Source: Mesorhabditis belari
Lineage: Eukaryota > Nematoda > Chromadorea > Rhabditida > Rhabditidae
Length of the DNA: 64,000 nucleotides
Direction of reading: 5' to 3'
Assembly: GCA_958450365.1 (NCBI GenBank)
Contig: CAUEEP010000742.1
Location: forward strand, 4,507,001 to 4,571,000
Shown: piece after piece, positions 12,201 to 23,639 of the stretch
How positions within the stretch are numbered: position 1 is the first letter of the stretch
Layout of the letters: every line of letters starts with the position of its first letter
Position numbers and translations under genes: made by a program
Notes under the pieces: model-generated
The model's input: the letters and a program-made list of their open reading frames with translations, nothing else
Told to the model about the DNA's origin: nothing
The model's database searches: none

Positions 12201-15200
12201 AATTTTACGTTTCTAGTTTTTTTTCTTGAATTTTCTCACTTTATCTTTCTCTTTCTTTCTTTCTTTCCTTCTTTCTGGCTTTCCTGCTTGCTTTCCTGCT
12301 TGCTTTCCTGCTTTCCTTCCTTCCTTCTTTCTTTCTTTCTTTTTTTCCTTCTTTCTTGCTTTCCTTCTTGCTTTCCTTCTTGTTTTCCTTCTTGCTTTCC
12401 TTCTTACTTTCCTGCTTGCTTTCCTGCTTTCCTACTTTCCTTCTTTCTTTCTTTCTTTACTGTCTTTCTTTCTTTACTTTCTCTGTTACTGAACTTTTAA
12501 ATTCACACTCCTAGAAACTCCTCGATCTCACTAATAAGCAAAGCAATCTAGTGTGTGAAGCAAAGTTTTTGAGAGTGCATTGAGATGAAATACCTTCTTC
12601 CATTCATCAAAGCTAATCCCAATCTCAATCCAATCCTTTTGTCTCATTCTTTCAATAATCGCACTCTCTTCTCCGTCCTAACGAACTTATCCTTTCAGAA
12701 ATTCTTTCTTTTCTCAACCCAACTTCCTCTCATCACCGCGCAACTTAATTGATCGGAAAATCGGAACACTTTCGAATTTAGAATACTTGTTTACTTGTTA
12801 CTGTTACTTGTTACTTGTTACTCGTTACTTGTTACTTGTTCAAGAGTTACTTGTTACTTGTTCAAGAGTTACTTGTTACTTGTTCAAGAGTTACTTGTAC
12901 TTGTTCAAGAGTTACTTATTAGGATTCAGTCAGCCACTTAAGTTAGAATCAAATTTTTACTATCATTGCCTGCTATCATAATATTTCTAAATAAAATTTT
13001 GAAGCTAAATCAATTATTCTTCTTTTTTTTCTTTTTCAAATTAATTCTCGCTTCTCACTTACAAAATCAGAATCCAGATGGAGCCGAGTTCATCCTCGGA
13101 ATTCACGACTCTTGCTCCCATTCAATGTCTCATCGATTGGTATCTCCCGAAGTGTCGTGTCAATCAACCTCCACGATTTGCATCAAATTATGATGTCAAT
13201 CATCTGGAGAGATTGAGAATTGATCCAAGGGAAAGCCTCTCGATGAGTGTTGAAGAAGAGACATCAATTCAACCAATCACTACTACTCCATCTCAAACTT
13301 CAACAACTTTAACGACTTTATTGTCGAAAGCGACAAAGGCTCAAAAGACGATTGAGCCTGTCGATGATGGTATAAGATTTGTTTGTTAAAATTTTTGGTA
13401 CTTTCCTTTTATTAGCCACTATCATCTTTTTAATTTATCATCAAAATTTTCATTTATCGTTTAAACTTCCTCAAAATGTTCGAAGTTTTCGAAAAAGCTC
13501 TAAATTATCAATATATTCTTTTTGGTAACACTTTTATACATTTCAGATTACAATGTTGATAGCTAAACAATCAAATGATCTAGGAAATCTTATAGAAAAG
13601 AGATAAATAGTTTAAAGAACCCGAATTGACCCCGAACCAGCTTGAATAATAATGTTCTAAGACTTTCAAAAAGCTCTAAATTATCAATATATTCTTTTTG
13701 GTAACACTTTTATACATTTCAGATTACATTATTGATAGACTAAACAATCAAATGATCTAAGAAATCTTATAGAAAAGAGATGAATAGTTTAAAGAACCCG
13801 AATTGACCCCGAATCACCTTGAATAATAATGTTCTAAGACTTTCAAAAAGCTCAAATTCATAAATAGTCTTTTTGGTAACACTTTTATACATTTCAGATT
13901 ACATTATTGATAGACTAAAAATCAAATGATTTAGGAATTCTTATAGAAAAGAGATGAATAGTTTAAAGAACCCGAATTGACCCCGAATCACCTTGAATAA
14001 TAATGTTCTAAGACTTTCAAAAAGCTCAAATTCATCAATATAGTCTTTTTTTTGTAACGCTTTTATACATTACAGACTTTATTGTAAACTTTGGTGGAAA
14101 TCGCATAGGTATATGTAGTGACTATAACAGGAAAGTACCAAATTTTTTGCATAATTTTTAAATAAAGCCAATAGGATTGTTGTTAGAGGCAAAATTTAAG
14201 TTATTCAGCTAAAATGGATAAGTAAATTGATTGCTAAAGTATAAACAGCCAGATAAACAACCCTTTTATACTAATCGATTTTCAAATTTTACTTTAATTC
14301 ATCAATTTTTAGGGTTCTTCACGCCACAACTGCCGACTGCAGTGACGGCGTCGAGGCAGAGAGTTCATCCGACAACTCCATCACTCGGTGAGTATCCCCG
14401 GGATCCGTGGAGGATCGATCAAGACAATCAAAGGAAAAATCATCATTTTGCCCCACCCTTACCCCCACCCCCACCACCGACAACTCCACCAACTACGACA
14501 AGAAGAACTACAACAACAACAGCAACAACAGCAACAACAACAACTACTACTACCACTAGAAGAACCACCACCCCAACAACAACCATGAAAACAACCACTA
14601 CTGAATCTGTTTACTTAGCCGATTTCTTTGTTGAAGAAGGATCAGCTGATTTCCCAGAATCTCAAGAAAATTCTGTAGAGACGGTGAAAAGTCCGAACAA
14701 TGCCAATCCTCTTATGGCAACTGTAAGAACAACGGTTTCAACAATGGCTACAACCAGAAAACAACAGCTTCCAATTAGCTTTAAATCAACCGTTTTACCT
14801 AGACCATATGAAAATATGAATGAAGCGATTCTGTTGAATCCTGATTATGCGAGTAGTATCTGGCAACAAGCCATGGAGGCGCCAGACATTGGACCAACTG
14901 GGCCAGCCTGGTTGGGTGCGACGAGAAATCGGTCACGAGCGACGACAAGACGAACTGAGAGACCGAGAGAAATGAGCACGAGAAGGCCCGCACCAACCAT
15001 TGGCAACAAGGGTAAATCGAAAAGAGATCGCATAGTAGAGTTTTTTTTTTCTGAGTTTCATTGCTTGACATACTTCGAGTGAATGCCCATTTAGTTGCCG
15101 TTTCTTTTTTTTTACTTAATTTTGCTTGTTTGGGTTTGTGCGTAGTGGAATATCAAGAAAATGGGGGAATTTTTTTTATACATATTGTAAGAGCATCAAT

Positions 15201-18200
15201 TTTTGCATAATGCAAGGCTCAGACACTTGCTTCTAAACTCCATAGTACTATTACAGTAAACTTTAAGTCTAATAGTCGAGTTTTAAGTCGAGTTTAAGTC
15301 GAGTTTAAGCCTACTAATTCCTTGAAAACTATCCTTTCTGTACTAGATTTCAAAATTTTCATTTCAAGTCCAAGACCGAATATTCATTTCCAATTTTAAA
15401 GCAACCAATTTAAATTCAACCAATTTAAAGCAACCAATTTAGACCAACCAATTTAAAGCAACCAATTGAAAGCAACCAATTGAAAGCGACCAATTGAAAG
15501 CAACCAATTGAAAGCAACCAATTTAAAGCAACCAATTTAAATCAACCAATTTAAAGCAACCAATTGAAAGCAACCAATTGAAAGCAACCAATTTAAAGCA
15601 ACCAATTTAAAGCAACCAAATTAAACCAACCAATTTAAAGTAACCAATTTAAAGTAACCAATTTAAAGTAACCAATTTAAAGTAACCAATTTTGATATTT
15701 CAATAATCGCACAAATCAATTGCTTCATTCATTCCTAACCAAACAACAACAAAAAAAAACAAAAAATCTTTATTTTGCGCCTCTCACAAAGCACGCATTG
15801 AGATTTTTTGCTTTTTTGCTTTTTTGACTAACGCTTGGATGTTTTGATTTTTCAATTTTTCAATATTTTAAAGATTTCTCTGCATGGTAGTGCGGTGTGT
15901 TCAATGTTCGAAAATGCGAATTGAAGCTTTTTAGCTAAAATTTCTCAAAAGATCTTCTCTTTTTCCTTCATCCCTAGGGATAAATCACGGCTGACAAGTG
16001 AGAAATTTTGCAAGAGAGAAAAGCTTTACATTTATCCAATCTGACTTTTAGCTTTTAGTTATACTTTCATAAATTTTGCTCAAATTGTTAAGATATCAAT
16101 TGTTCATCTTGTCTCAAAAACGAGCTTGTGCTTTATTCCACCTTTACACTAAATGGGAAACCCTGTGATTCCGCTCGATTAGGCACCGAGAGTAGTTTTT
16201 TTTTCTGCGACCAACCCTTGTTGAATATGGAAGAATAGAAGCTTGTGACCCATTTAAAAGAAGAAAAAGAGAGAAGAGCCATCATTGTTGTTACGTAGTC
16301 ATCTCATTCAGCCTTTTACCCACTATAGAATGTCTTTTTGTCAATGCATTGATTAAACACAATGATTTTCGACAACTTTCTTGGCCTCACCTTGCCTTCT
16401 TTTTCTTGGTCGGATAAGTTTAGAGAAATTGAAGTTTGAACATTCCCTGGAAAGCAAAAGGTCAAGGGTTCAATCCCTTATCCAGAAATCTAGTTTTCCT
16501 TACCAATTCCTTCACTTCTTTATTAGCGAAACATCATCGAATTTGACCCATACTCTTTGAACTCTAGCAAACGCACGTTCTTTGGCATACTTTCAATTTC
16601 AATCTTTGGCATACATATTGCTTAAAGTAATGATTTAAGATTTCTTTACTAAAGTTCAAAGAACAACCCAGCTTCATAAACTTTTCAATAAAAAGTCTAG
16701 CTCTAACATTGTGGCTCTCTAACAGTTCTAACAATAAGTTCCAAGAAAACACAATTTCTGGCTCGATTCCAATTTTCCCCATTTTCAAACAAAAATCAAT
16801 TTCATCAAAGAGTTTTTGGTGCAAACAGGTGTTTCCACAACCCACATTTTACCCCCCCGAGGAGAGGTTGATTTATGTAGCCAATTCATTTTTGCCCACC
16901 TTTCGATTCTCCCAAACCGCAGAAGCAATTTCGTTTCATTCCTCTCAAAAAGCTAGATCTAAAACTGGTAAACTACCATTTCCAACTGTGATCTAAAACT
17001 GGTAAGCTACCATTTTCAACTCTGTGCTTACTTCAGAACCCTTTAAAACCTATCTTCATAGCCTCTAATCAATCTAATCTCTAACTAATTAATCCATAAA
17101 CCAATCACTGTTTAAAACATCAAATTTACCTCCATTAGTGAATCAGTCCATCACATTACATTCGCAATTTGCTTGGGGATTTGTTTTGAGAAGTGAGAGA
17201 AAAGAGATGAGAGGGGAAAAGGCAAAAAAAGGGAAGGGGCAATGTTCGTGACAGCTCATGACATCGAGGCAAGATTGATTATTCGTCGAGGGGCCTGGAG
17301 GGGGGCCGGGGGTGAAAGGGATAAGAGTGAAAGGGTAGGGCCCTGTCCAGAAAAGGCATCCCATCCAAGCCCTATCTCTTCCCTTTTCACTTTTTTAAAA
17401 ATCTTTTCTCTTTCTTCTCATCTCCAGATGTTAGACACTCTCCATTCCCCTGGGTCTTCTTTGAGGTTTCTTTGTTGATTGATTAAAATCTTGAAGATTT
17501 GCTGATGTTTTTGTTATGACTGACTCCAGGAATTTCAAGCTTTACCTCGAATTTTGGGTTTTATTCGATAGTTGGCCTTGACTTGATAGTTGGACTCGAT
17601 AGTTGGCCTTGACTTGATGGTTGGACTCGATAGTTGACCTTGACTTTATAGTTGGACTCGATAGTTGGCCTTGACTTGATAGTTGGACTCGATAGTTGGC
17701 CTTGACTTGATAGTTGGACTCGATAGTTGGCCTTGACTTTATAGTTGGACTCGATAGTTGGCCTTGACTTGATGGTTGGACTCGATAGTTGACCTTGACT
17801 TTATAGTTGGACTCGATAGTTGGCCTTGACTTGATAGTTGGACTCGATAGTTGGCCTTGACTTTATAGTTGGACTCGATAGTTGGCCTTGACTTGATGGT
17901 TGGACTCGATAGTTGACCTTGACTTTATAGTTGGACTCGATAGTTGGCCTTGACTTGATAGTTGGACTCGATAGTTGGCCTTGACTTTATAGTTGGACTC
18001 GATAGTTGGCCTTGACTTGATGGTTGGACTCGATAGTTGACCTTGACTTTATAGTTGGACTCGATAGTTGGCCTTGACTTTATAGTTGGACTCGATAGTT
18101 GGCCTGTTCACCTTGATGAAACTTGAAAATTTGCGATTTTTCATTAGAGAAAACTTGTTTCATTCTCTAAATTTAAGTTATTATTATAGAATTGAAAATA

Positions 18201-21200
18201 TTAATTGATAGTTATCATGGAATAAGATTTACGATAGAAAATGGTGCAATATTATGTGAATGAGCATGTTTCCCTTTCTCAATTTCCCCATATTCCTTTC
18301 CAATCATTTTTCATTTCAATTCCTTTGTACGGCAACTAACATTGGCTTTTACGAGAGTTGTGTAAATCTAAATCAATCCAATCAGAAACAAAATGGCTAA
18401 AATTTTAGCCATTTTTTTGTGGCTTTTGTAAATCTATTGCTTTTCGCTCAGGCTTAGGCTCAGGTTTAGGCTTAGGCTCAGGCGTAGGCTTAGGCTCAGG
18501 CTCAGGCTTAGGCTTAGGCTTAGGCTTAGGCTTAGGCTTAGGCTTAGGCTCAGGTTAAAAACTTTTAAAAACAAACAAAAGCCAGCTTGTTTTTGGTGTT
18601 TTTTCTCTAGAATAGCGTCTCTTTTCGTGAAAAACGATTGTCAAAGTGATTCTCGTGAAATCCAACAAGAAATCCAGATCACTTTGATGAACTTGCTCAA
18701 TAAAATGCCTTGGGTGCAGTGCGGTGTGCCTTCCGGATGATCGTCTCTCTCTATTTTTCTTTTTAACTGTCCTCATCGAAAAATAACAATAACAATAACA
18801 TTACTTATTCACAAAACAAACAAATTTCTTATCTATTGGGTTGATGGAAAAGTCCTTTCCGATTTTTTGGGGAGAGTACCTTAAATTTGTCCAATTTTGG
18901 CGTTTTATAGCTCATCCTAAAGCTGAATTCAAGACGGATCGATTGGTACTAAAATAGCTGTAAAAACTTTTAGAAAAGAGATATCTCAAAACGGCTTTTA
19001 CCAATCGATCCGTCTTGAATTCAGCTTTAGGATGGGCTATAAAACGTCAAAATTGGACAAATTTGTCCTTAAATTGGACAAATTTAAGGTACTCTCCCAA
19101 AAAATCGGAAAGGACTTTTCCATTAACCCAATAATTCATTTGCAACTTTACTTTACTGGTTTCCGAGTTAAACTTTTTCGAATACCGACTCGTTTAGGCG
19201 CTCTAAAGAGTGTCCCAATTCTTATTTGATCTTAGTTATTTCTACAGTTCTTTGGTGTTACAGTAATCATTACGACTATTGTAGAAGCTACTTGGGCTAC
19301 TATAATATTTACTAGATGGTTAAGGGTTACGGTAATCGGGCACGCTTACGGCAATCGTTATATTAAGTTATAGTATTCGTTACGTTAAGTTACGGTAACC
19401 AGGTCACGCTTTGTTCGAAGCTTTTCAAGTCGATTTTCGAAGCAGATTTTTAATACTTCAAATAGTCTAAACTGTTAGCAAAAGAGTATTTTCAAGCTAC
19501 TACCTAGAAAATTGACATGTTGTTGTTCACCTCAAACACATGGCAAAGTTTGTGTAGGGATTTGGAGAATGTATTAGGGAGGACAAAAAGTGTGATTGAA
19601 TTTGCGAGCCTCGAGAGTGCCCACCTAAACCGCAAAAGAGAAAACAAGGAAAAAAAAAAGAAAAAGAAAGGCAAAACCGGTGCATTCCGAACCTTTCTCC
19701 TTATATTTGGAGAAAATTCTCTTCCCAGTTTCCCTCTCACCAAGTCAACTCCCAAATGACATCACCTGAACGAAATCCTGAACTACTTCTGTGTTTAGTG
19801 GTTATTCACTGGGATATTCTATGATTGCTTGAAATATTCTAGTTTGCACTGAGATTTTCTATGATTCCTTGACATATTCTAGTTTTCTAGTTTACTCTGA
19901 AAGCTTCTTGAGTCAAGCTATTAAGGTAACGCTTGTTGGGCAACTGAACTGAACACTCAACTAAGTTTAAGTCAAAATCTAGCAAGCTAGAGCATTCTTC
20001 GTCAACAAAAGCTATCAACAAAAGCTATCAACAAAAGCTATCAATTCTCAATTATTGACTAGTGTTGGGTAAACCAAATTTAAGCCAAACCCCAGCGAGC
20101 TGAGGTCTTTTTGGTTAGTCCCGTCTCGTGCATGCACCAAATTTGTGTGCCATTAACGTAACCCTTGCCAAAATCTTATGTTCTAGATTCGATGTAGTCT
20201 TAGCTAATGCCTTGAACTTTCATTTAACTTCACGTTTAGAAAGATCGACCCCGTCACCGCAATTCCTCATCGAAACAACGGCTCGCGTTTCGCCATTCAC
20301 CGTCTATCCCCCGGTCCGACCCACGACTCCTATGGGCACAGACCCATTAGGGACAACAACAATGAAGGTGAGTACCTTTTGAAATAGAAATAATATAATG
20401 ATTATTATTTGGTATTACTATTAGGTAAATTAATATCGTATTTTTGGTACGCTTATATCTCGAAAACCAGGGCCTATCAGGCAAAAAAAAAATTAAAAAG
20501 ACATGTTTCTTAGAATTCTACGTTTTGTAGCTAGGTTCGGCTTCGAAAATCGGTGATAAGTTGAAACAGTTCCCTAGTAAGTTAACAATTTCAAGAGAAA
20601 CAAATCCAAATGAATTGAGCGAACATTTTACTTGACTAGTCGTACATTTGACTGCTAAAAACCAGCTTCTTGTTGAGAAATTTTGAAATAATGAAAATAA
20701 TAAGCTATTGATTTCAATTTACTAGATCAAACTTAAAATATTGAAGCAGCCTGAGCCAGTCTATGTGGATTACGACTATGTAAGGAGTGGCTAAGAGCTG
20801 GCTATTTATGATTTGATTATTTATGAACTGGCTATTTATGATTTCACAAGCGATTCCACGATTAAACGATTCCTTTTCCTAATTCGATTTTCTTTAGCCA
20901 GCATCAGGAGAGGATTTCCCTCGAACAATGCTCATCATGGTCGGATCGGGGACAGTGATCGTCTTGATTGCCGCCATTGTCTTCTGTGTGTTTAAATGTC
21001 GACAAAATGCGCCACCAAGTGAACATTATCCGATGGTGAGTGGGGAATACTCTAATTTTTATATTTAGCTAAAAAAATCTATCAATTCTTTTACTTTTTT
21101 GATTATAAAAGACAAAAATGAATCTTTTTTTTCAGTTCATAACTTAGAAAAGCTTTTTCTAAGTTATAAAACTTAGAATTTTTACTTCATTTGGATGAAA

Positions 21201-23007
21201 TTTCGGTGCTTGAACACTAAGAAATCCATGATCAGAAACATGTGATGACGCTCCATCCAAATCACAATCCTTTGGCATTCGTGATGACGCTCCATCCTCA
21301 CAATCCAAATCACAATACGAGCGTTTAAAGGATCTAAAGGACATTTAAATGATGTAATTATTGAGTAAAAATCCTCAAAGTTTAAGTAACTTTGAGATCA
21401 AGTTTGTTTCACTGCCAGTATCTCATAATTAATTTCTTTAAACCTTCTTTAAGATTGTAAATATTGATATAATAATAAGAATTTGTTGGCTTAAACAACA
21501 GAATTTGATGTAGTAAAAGATTTAAATACTTGTTAGTCAAAGTAATAAATCTTTTACAACATTTGGCTTTCTATAACTTTAACTAGTTTCTTTTAAAGTT
21601 CATTTTTCTTTTCTATTGATTGATTTCTATTTATTTCTATTGATTAAACGTTTAGCTCTTGCCCGATTCACCAATTTTCCCCGTTGGAAATATGATGGCG
21701 GTAAAAGAAAAAGTGTTGAAAATATCATTTTGAAGGGATTAGAGATATTTTTGGGCCCTTTCATTAGTTTCTGTCTATATCCTATAGTTTAAAGTGAGAA
21801 TTGCAAAGAAAACACTTTCCTTTTCAGGTGATGAATGGGAAATCGACAGGCTATGCGCCGATCTCACAAGAAATGTCACCGCAAATGATTCATCATGGAG
21901 ATCCAAGCACGCAACCATTGATTGCACCACGAATCAATACCCAAGTGAGTTCAATAAGAAATAAGGAACGAGTTGAACACTCTCAAGGCGAATCATCAAA
22001 AGGAGTATGTTTATTTGAAAATATCAAAGCCTACAGTAAGGAATAAAGCCCTACCCTGGCGGGAATCGAACACGTGCCGGTGTGGCTCATTGGTAGAGTG
22101 CTCACCCAGTAAGCGAGAGGTCGATGGTTCGAATCCCAGCGTGGCCAGTTTTTTTGTATTTCCAGCTCCATTTCCAGCTATAATGACCGGCGTCCGACTG
22201 AGATGCTAAGGGCTGTTGTACAGGGCAGGCTTATAAGAAGTTGATTACAAGTTGAACGAGTTTTGAATGAGTCGTCATTTCATGGCAAAAAATAGTTCAT
22301 CTTCGCCCTTGTTTTTACGATCTATCTACCAATAGTTGCTGTAGCTAAAAAGATAATTAACCTTTGGCCATGGAAATCTAAATCAAACATCAAGTTAAAC
22401 TAAACTTTTACAGGTGAACGGCTACCAGCCAATCAAAGGATCAGTGATTCCGAACGGAATGAATGGAGATAGTCCAAATGGGACGCCTGGAGGAGGTGGA
22501 GGAATGAATGGAGTGAATGGAATGAATGGGACGGGTCCAAGGAGGATCAATGGAGGAATGAATGGTCAGTTTGAAGCTAAGCTAAACTAGTATTAAGATG
22601 GTAATGAGCGAGCTCTAGCCAAGTTGAGATTGAAGATCTTGCCAGATGATGACAGTTAGTTTCAGTTAAAAATTCATTTTCGGCATTTCTGGTGAGCAGA
22701 ATTTGTTCCCATTTTCTTCCAATGCTTTCAAAGATTTCTAGCAACAAAACAAAAGCTCAATTAGATTTAACTATCAAAGTTAACTACAAGAAAATGCTAA
22801 ATTTTGCTATATTATGTTCAATTTTGAGTTTAAAATGCTAGATTTTTACTAAATAATGCTAAATTTCCGGTTTAAAGGGCTAAATTTCCGGTTTAAAATG
22901 GTAAATTTCTCATTCCAGGTAGCATGAACGGTTTAAACGGTGCCACAAATGGAAATGGCCCTAAAGCGACCGCGAAAAAGAAAGATTTTAAGGAGTGGTA
23001 TGTGTGA
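4235..23007 (+). CDS. nrx-1: Neurexin, C-terminal part (partial, 5' exons missing)
   Basis: Presynaptic adhesion receptor. Visible exons: 4235-4329, 6375-6465, (13071 or) 13078-13369, 14313-15011, 20240-20367, 20726-20779, 20898-21035, 21656-21700, 21828-21944, 22414-22564, 22919-23007. From 13078 to the TGA the phases chain perfectly (571 codons). The first exon gives the closing strand of the last LNS/laminin-G domain (HPNVRAVGGVKLL), then an acidic run. The next carries a two-Cys acidic segment (SCLTVDEQERCFTDPEP) at the place where vertebrate neurexins have CPSDDEDIDPCEP. A Thr/Pro-rich stalk follows (exon 14313), then an acidic Tyr segment (VYVDYDY), a TM helix (MLIMVGSGTVIVLIAAIVF) with a Cys/Lys/Arg stop-transfer stretch, a Gly/Asn/Met-rich tail, and KKDFKEWYV, a C-terminal PDZ ligand like the KEYYV of vertebrate neurexins. 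Introns reach about 6.6 kb. The junction 6465 to 13071/13078 does not close in phase, so a small exon is probably missing. Assignment is from recognised family features; no search was run. Confidence 0.85.
5083..5146. repeat. 7-bp repeat CCTAAAA
   Basis: Seven or more near-perfect units of CCTAAAA. It resembles some protist telomere repeats but not the nematode TTAGGC unit, so I treat it as a simple tandem repeat. Confidence 0.9.
5186..6251. mobile_element. Foldback element with about 200-bp inverted arms
   Basis: The left arm (about 5186-5400, starting TGTACATGGTGTTCAGTATT) is the reverse complement of the right arm (about 6050-6251, ending ACTGAACACTCTGTACA). A second right-arm copy lies at about 5680-5890. 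No transposase ORF is present. It lies inside a neurexin intron next to exon 6375. Probably a non-autonomous DNA element with an internal arm duplication. Confidence 0.6.
8767..9220. repeat. Long A/T homopolymer tract
   Basis: About 450 bp made almost only of A and T runs, including uninterrupted T runs longer than 60. It lies within a large neurexin intron. Such a stretch is error-prone in sequencing, so its true length is uncertain. Confidence 0.95.
10597..10888. repeat. About 33-bp minisatellite
   Basis: Around eight copies of a unit built from CCTATAGAAAAGCTCTAG followed by TTTTGCTCTAGTTTT, with AAAAA/GAACA variants, in a neurexin intron. The same AGCTCTAGTTTTGCC segment is reused in the hairpin just downstream. 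Confidence 0.9.
11100..11380. repeat. Large imperfect inverted repeat (hairpin)
   Basis: The left arm (about 11100-11215) and right arm (about 11270-11380) are reverse complements over roughly 110 nt, beginning and ending with ACAATATTGT, around a loop of about 55 nt. The left part also directly repeats sequence from 10880-10990. No ORF or terminal dinucleotide signature of a known element is visible. Confidence 0.8.
11816..11846 (+). other. Possible 31-nt neurexin microexon
   Basis: Exon 6375-6465 ends in phase 1, while the next convincing exon starts in phase 0 (at 13078) or phase 2 (at 13071). A segment after the acceptor TTTCCAG at 11815 could bridge the two: 31 nt from 11816, in phase 1 and out in phase 2 at a weak donor GTTGAAG, joining the acceptor at 13070. 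The joined reading is DPEPI-GDSGVIEFDEL-IQMEP. The donor is poor, so this is only a phase-consistent guess. Confidence 0.25.
12241..12485. repeat. CT-rich microsatellite (TTCC/GCTTTCCT)
   Basis: Polypyrimidine tract of TTTC, TTCC and GCTTTCCT units. It opens ORFs in several + frames (for example 12226-12492), which are low-complexity artefacts. Confidence 0.95.
12785..12918. repeat. About 22-bp minisatellite (GTTACTTGTTCAAGA)
   Basis: Several units combining TTACTTGTTACTTGTT and CAAGAG in the neurexin intron just before exon 13078. Confidence 0.85.
13490..14090 (+). repeat. Four tandem 175-178 bp units carrying splice-acceptor-like ends
   Basis: Within the neurexin intron 13370-14312, a unit of about 176 bp is repeated. 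Each copy ends in TTTTATACATTTCAG (last copy TACATTACAG), placing AG at 13546, 13722, 13897 and 14075. The units also share CCGAATTGACCCCGAA. None of the segments after these AGs stays open for more than about 18 codons, so they look like decoy acceptors rather than exons. Confidence 0.85.
15398..15690. repeat. 14-bp minisatellite (AAAGCAACCAATTT)
   Basis: About 20 head-to-tail units with TTT/TTG endings and a GTAACC variant at the right end, in the neurexin intron after exon 14313-15011. Confidence 0.95.
16439..16527 (+). mobile_element. Truncated SINE-like element (family A)
   Basis: CCTGGAAAGCAAAAGGTCAA, a B-box-like GGGTTCAATCCC, and the family tail ending in CACTTCTTTATTA match the copies at 1.04 kb and 39.3 kb. 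The 5' D-arm part is missing. Confidence 0.6.
17565..18103. repeat. 31-bp minisatellite with higher-order pattern
   Basis: About 17 units of GATAGTTGGCCTTGACTT + GATAGTTGGACTC. Variants (TTGACC for TTGGCC, TTTATAG for TTGATAG, TTGATGG) recur in a set order every few units, indicating block duplication. Intronic in neurexin. Confidence 0.95.
18446..18555. repeat. Interstitial telomeric repeat (TTAGGC)
   Basis: A run of TTAGGC hexamers, the nematode telomere unit, with CTCAGG/TTCAGG-type variants on the left and about seven perfect consecutive copies on the right. It lies in a neurexin intron, not at a chromosome end. Confidence 0.93.
18836..19131. mobile_element. Mariner-type foldback MITE
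   Basis: The termini TTGGGTTGATGGAAAAGTCC and GGACTTTTCCATTAACCCAA are near-perfect inverted repeats flanked by TA on both sides (18834-18835, 19132-19133), the Tc1/mariner target. The inversion continues inward for about 140 nt, leaving a loop of about 20-30 nt. No transposase. Intronic in neurexin. Confidence 0.88.
21066..21345 (-). pseudogene. Inverted copy of small-HSP exon 5 with flanking introns
   Basis: Read on the minus strand, 21186-21333 matches exon 5 of the small heat-shock gene at 36-38 kb (HVSDHG, LSVQAPKFHPNE are shared), including its acceptor CTTTAG and donor GTAAAA. The flanking sequence on both sides matches the parent introns (GATTCATTTTTGTCTTTTAT, AAAGAATTGATAG). The copy carries an internal duplication of the GATTGTGATTTGGATGGAGC segment and has no stop codon. 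It sits in opposite orientation in a neurexin intron, directly after the TM exon, about 16 kb from its source. Confidence 0.88.
22052..22147 (+). mobile_element. tRNA-like element, with an inverted T-arm fragment on its left
   Basis: From 22076: A-box TGGCTCATTGGTAGAG, an anticodon-arm-like hairpin (loop CCAGTAA) and a perfect B-box GGTTCGAATCC. Acceptor and T-stem pairing are broken and position 33 is C, so it is not a working tRNA. Just left (22052-22075) a minus-strand B-box-like GTTCGATTCCCGCC is present, giving an inverted arrangement like the one at 51.65-51.94 kb. It lies in a neurexin intron. Confidence 0.55.
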
Positions 23008-23151
23008 AATACTTGATTCATTCATTTTTCTTCAAACCTCAATCCGTTTCCTCAATTCTTGATCTCACCCATCGCTGTGAACCATTCGAATACGGGTTTT
23101 CTGAATATCAGTCTATGTTTTTCTTTTTATTTTTCCTTTTTTTCTTTGTAT

Positions 23152-23157
23152 AATAAA
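23152..23157 (+). terminator. Neurexin poly(A) signal
   Basis: AATAAA about 145 nt after the neurexin TGA, followed by a T-rich stretch. A second AATAAA-like site (TAATAAAG) occurs near 23224. Confidence 0.6.
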
Positions 23158-23302
23158 GGTTTTTCGTTTTATTTCCTGTAAAATTTACTCATTGTGTTCA
23201 AATGGTCTTTCACTTCTGCATTCTAATAAAGATTTTTTATTTAAGTTGAAAATATTTTGAAGAAACGACGAGACAAACGTAATTTTAAACTCACAGGGAA
23301 AT

Positions 23303-23606
23303 GGCTTAAAGCTAAAGGCTTACAGCTAAAGGCTTAAAGCTAAAGGCTTACAGCTAAAGGCTTACAGCTAAAGGCTTAAAGCTAAAGGCTTAAAGCTAAA
23401 GGCTTAAAGCTAAAGGCTTAAAGCTAAAGGCTTAAAGCTAAAGGCTTAAAGCTAAAGGCTTACAGCTTAAGGCTTACAGCTTAAGGCTTACAGCTGAAGG
23501 CTTACAGCTTAAGGCTTAAATCTAAAGGCTTAAAGCTTAAGGCTTACAGCTTAAGGCTTACAGCTAAAGGCTTACAGCTTAAGGCTTACAGCTAAAGGCT
23601 TACACC
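23303..23606. repeat. 14-bp minisatellite (GGCTTAAAGCTAAA)
   Basis: About 21 units just 3' of the neurexin gene, with ACAGC/AAAGC and TAAA/TTAA variants. Confidence 0.95.
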
Positions 23607-23639
23607 TCAAAGTTCAGAATAGTTGATTTATTAAAATGA

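Noticed and set aside
12226..12500. Hydrophobic Phe/Leu/Ser-rich ORFs that look like membrane proteins
   Set aside because: They are translations of a CT microsatellite inside a neurexin intron.
14388..14588. Strong donor GTGAGT at 14388 as the end of the stalk exon
   Set aside because: The frame stays open for another 600 nt of Thr-rich coding sequence that joins in phase to exon 20240; it may be an alternative site but is not required.
22076..22147. Functional tRNA gene (Thr-like AGT loop)
   Set aside because: Acceptor and T-stem pairing fail and base 33 is C, although A and B boxes are good.
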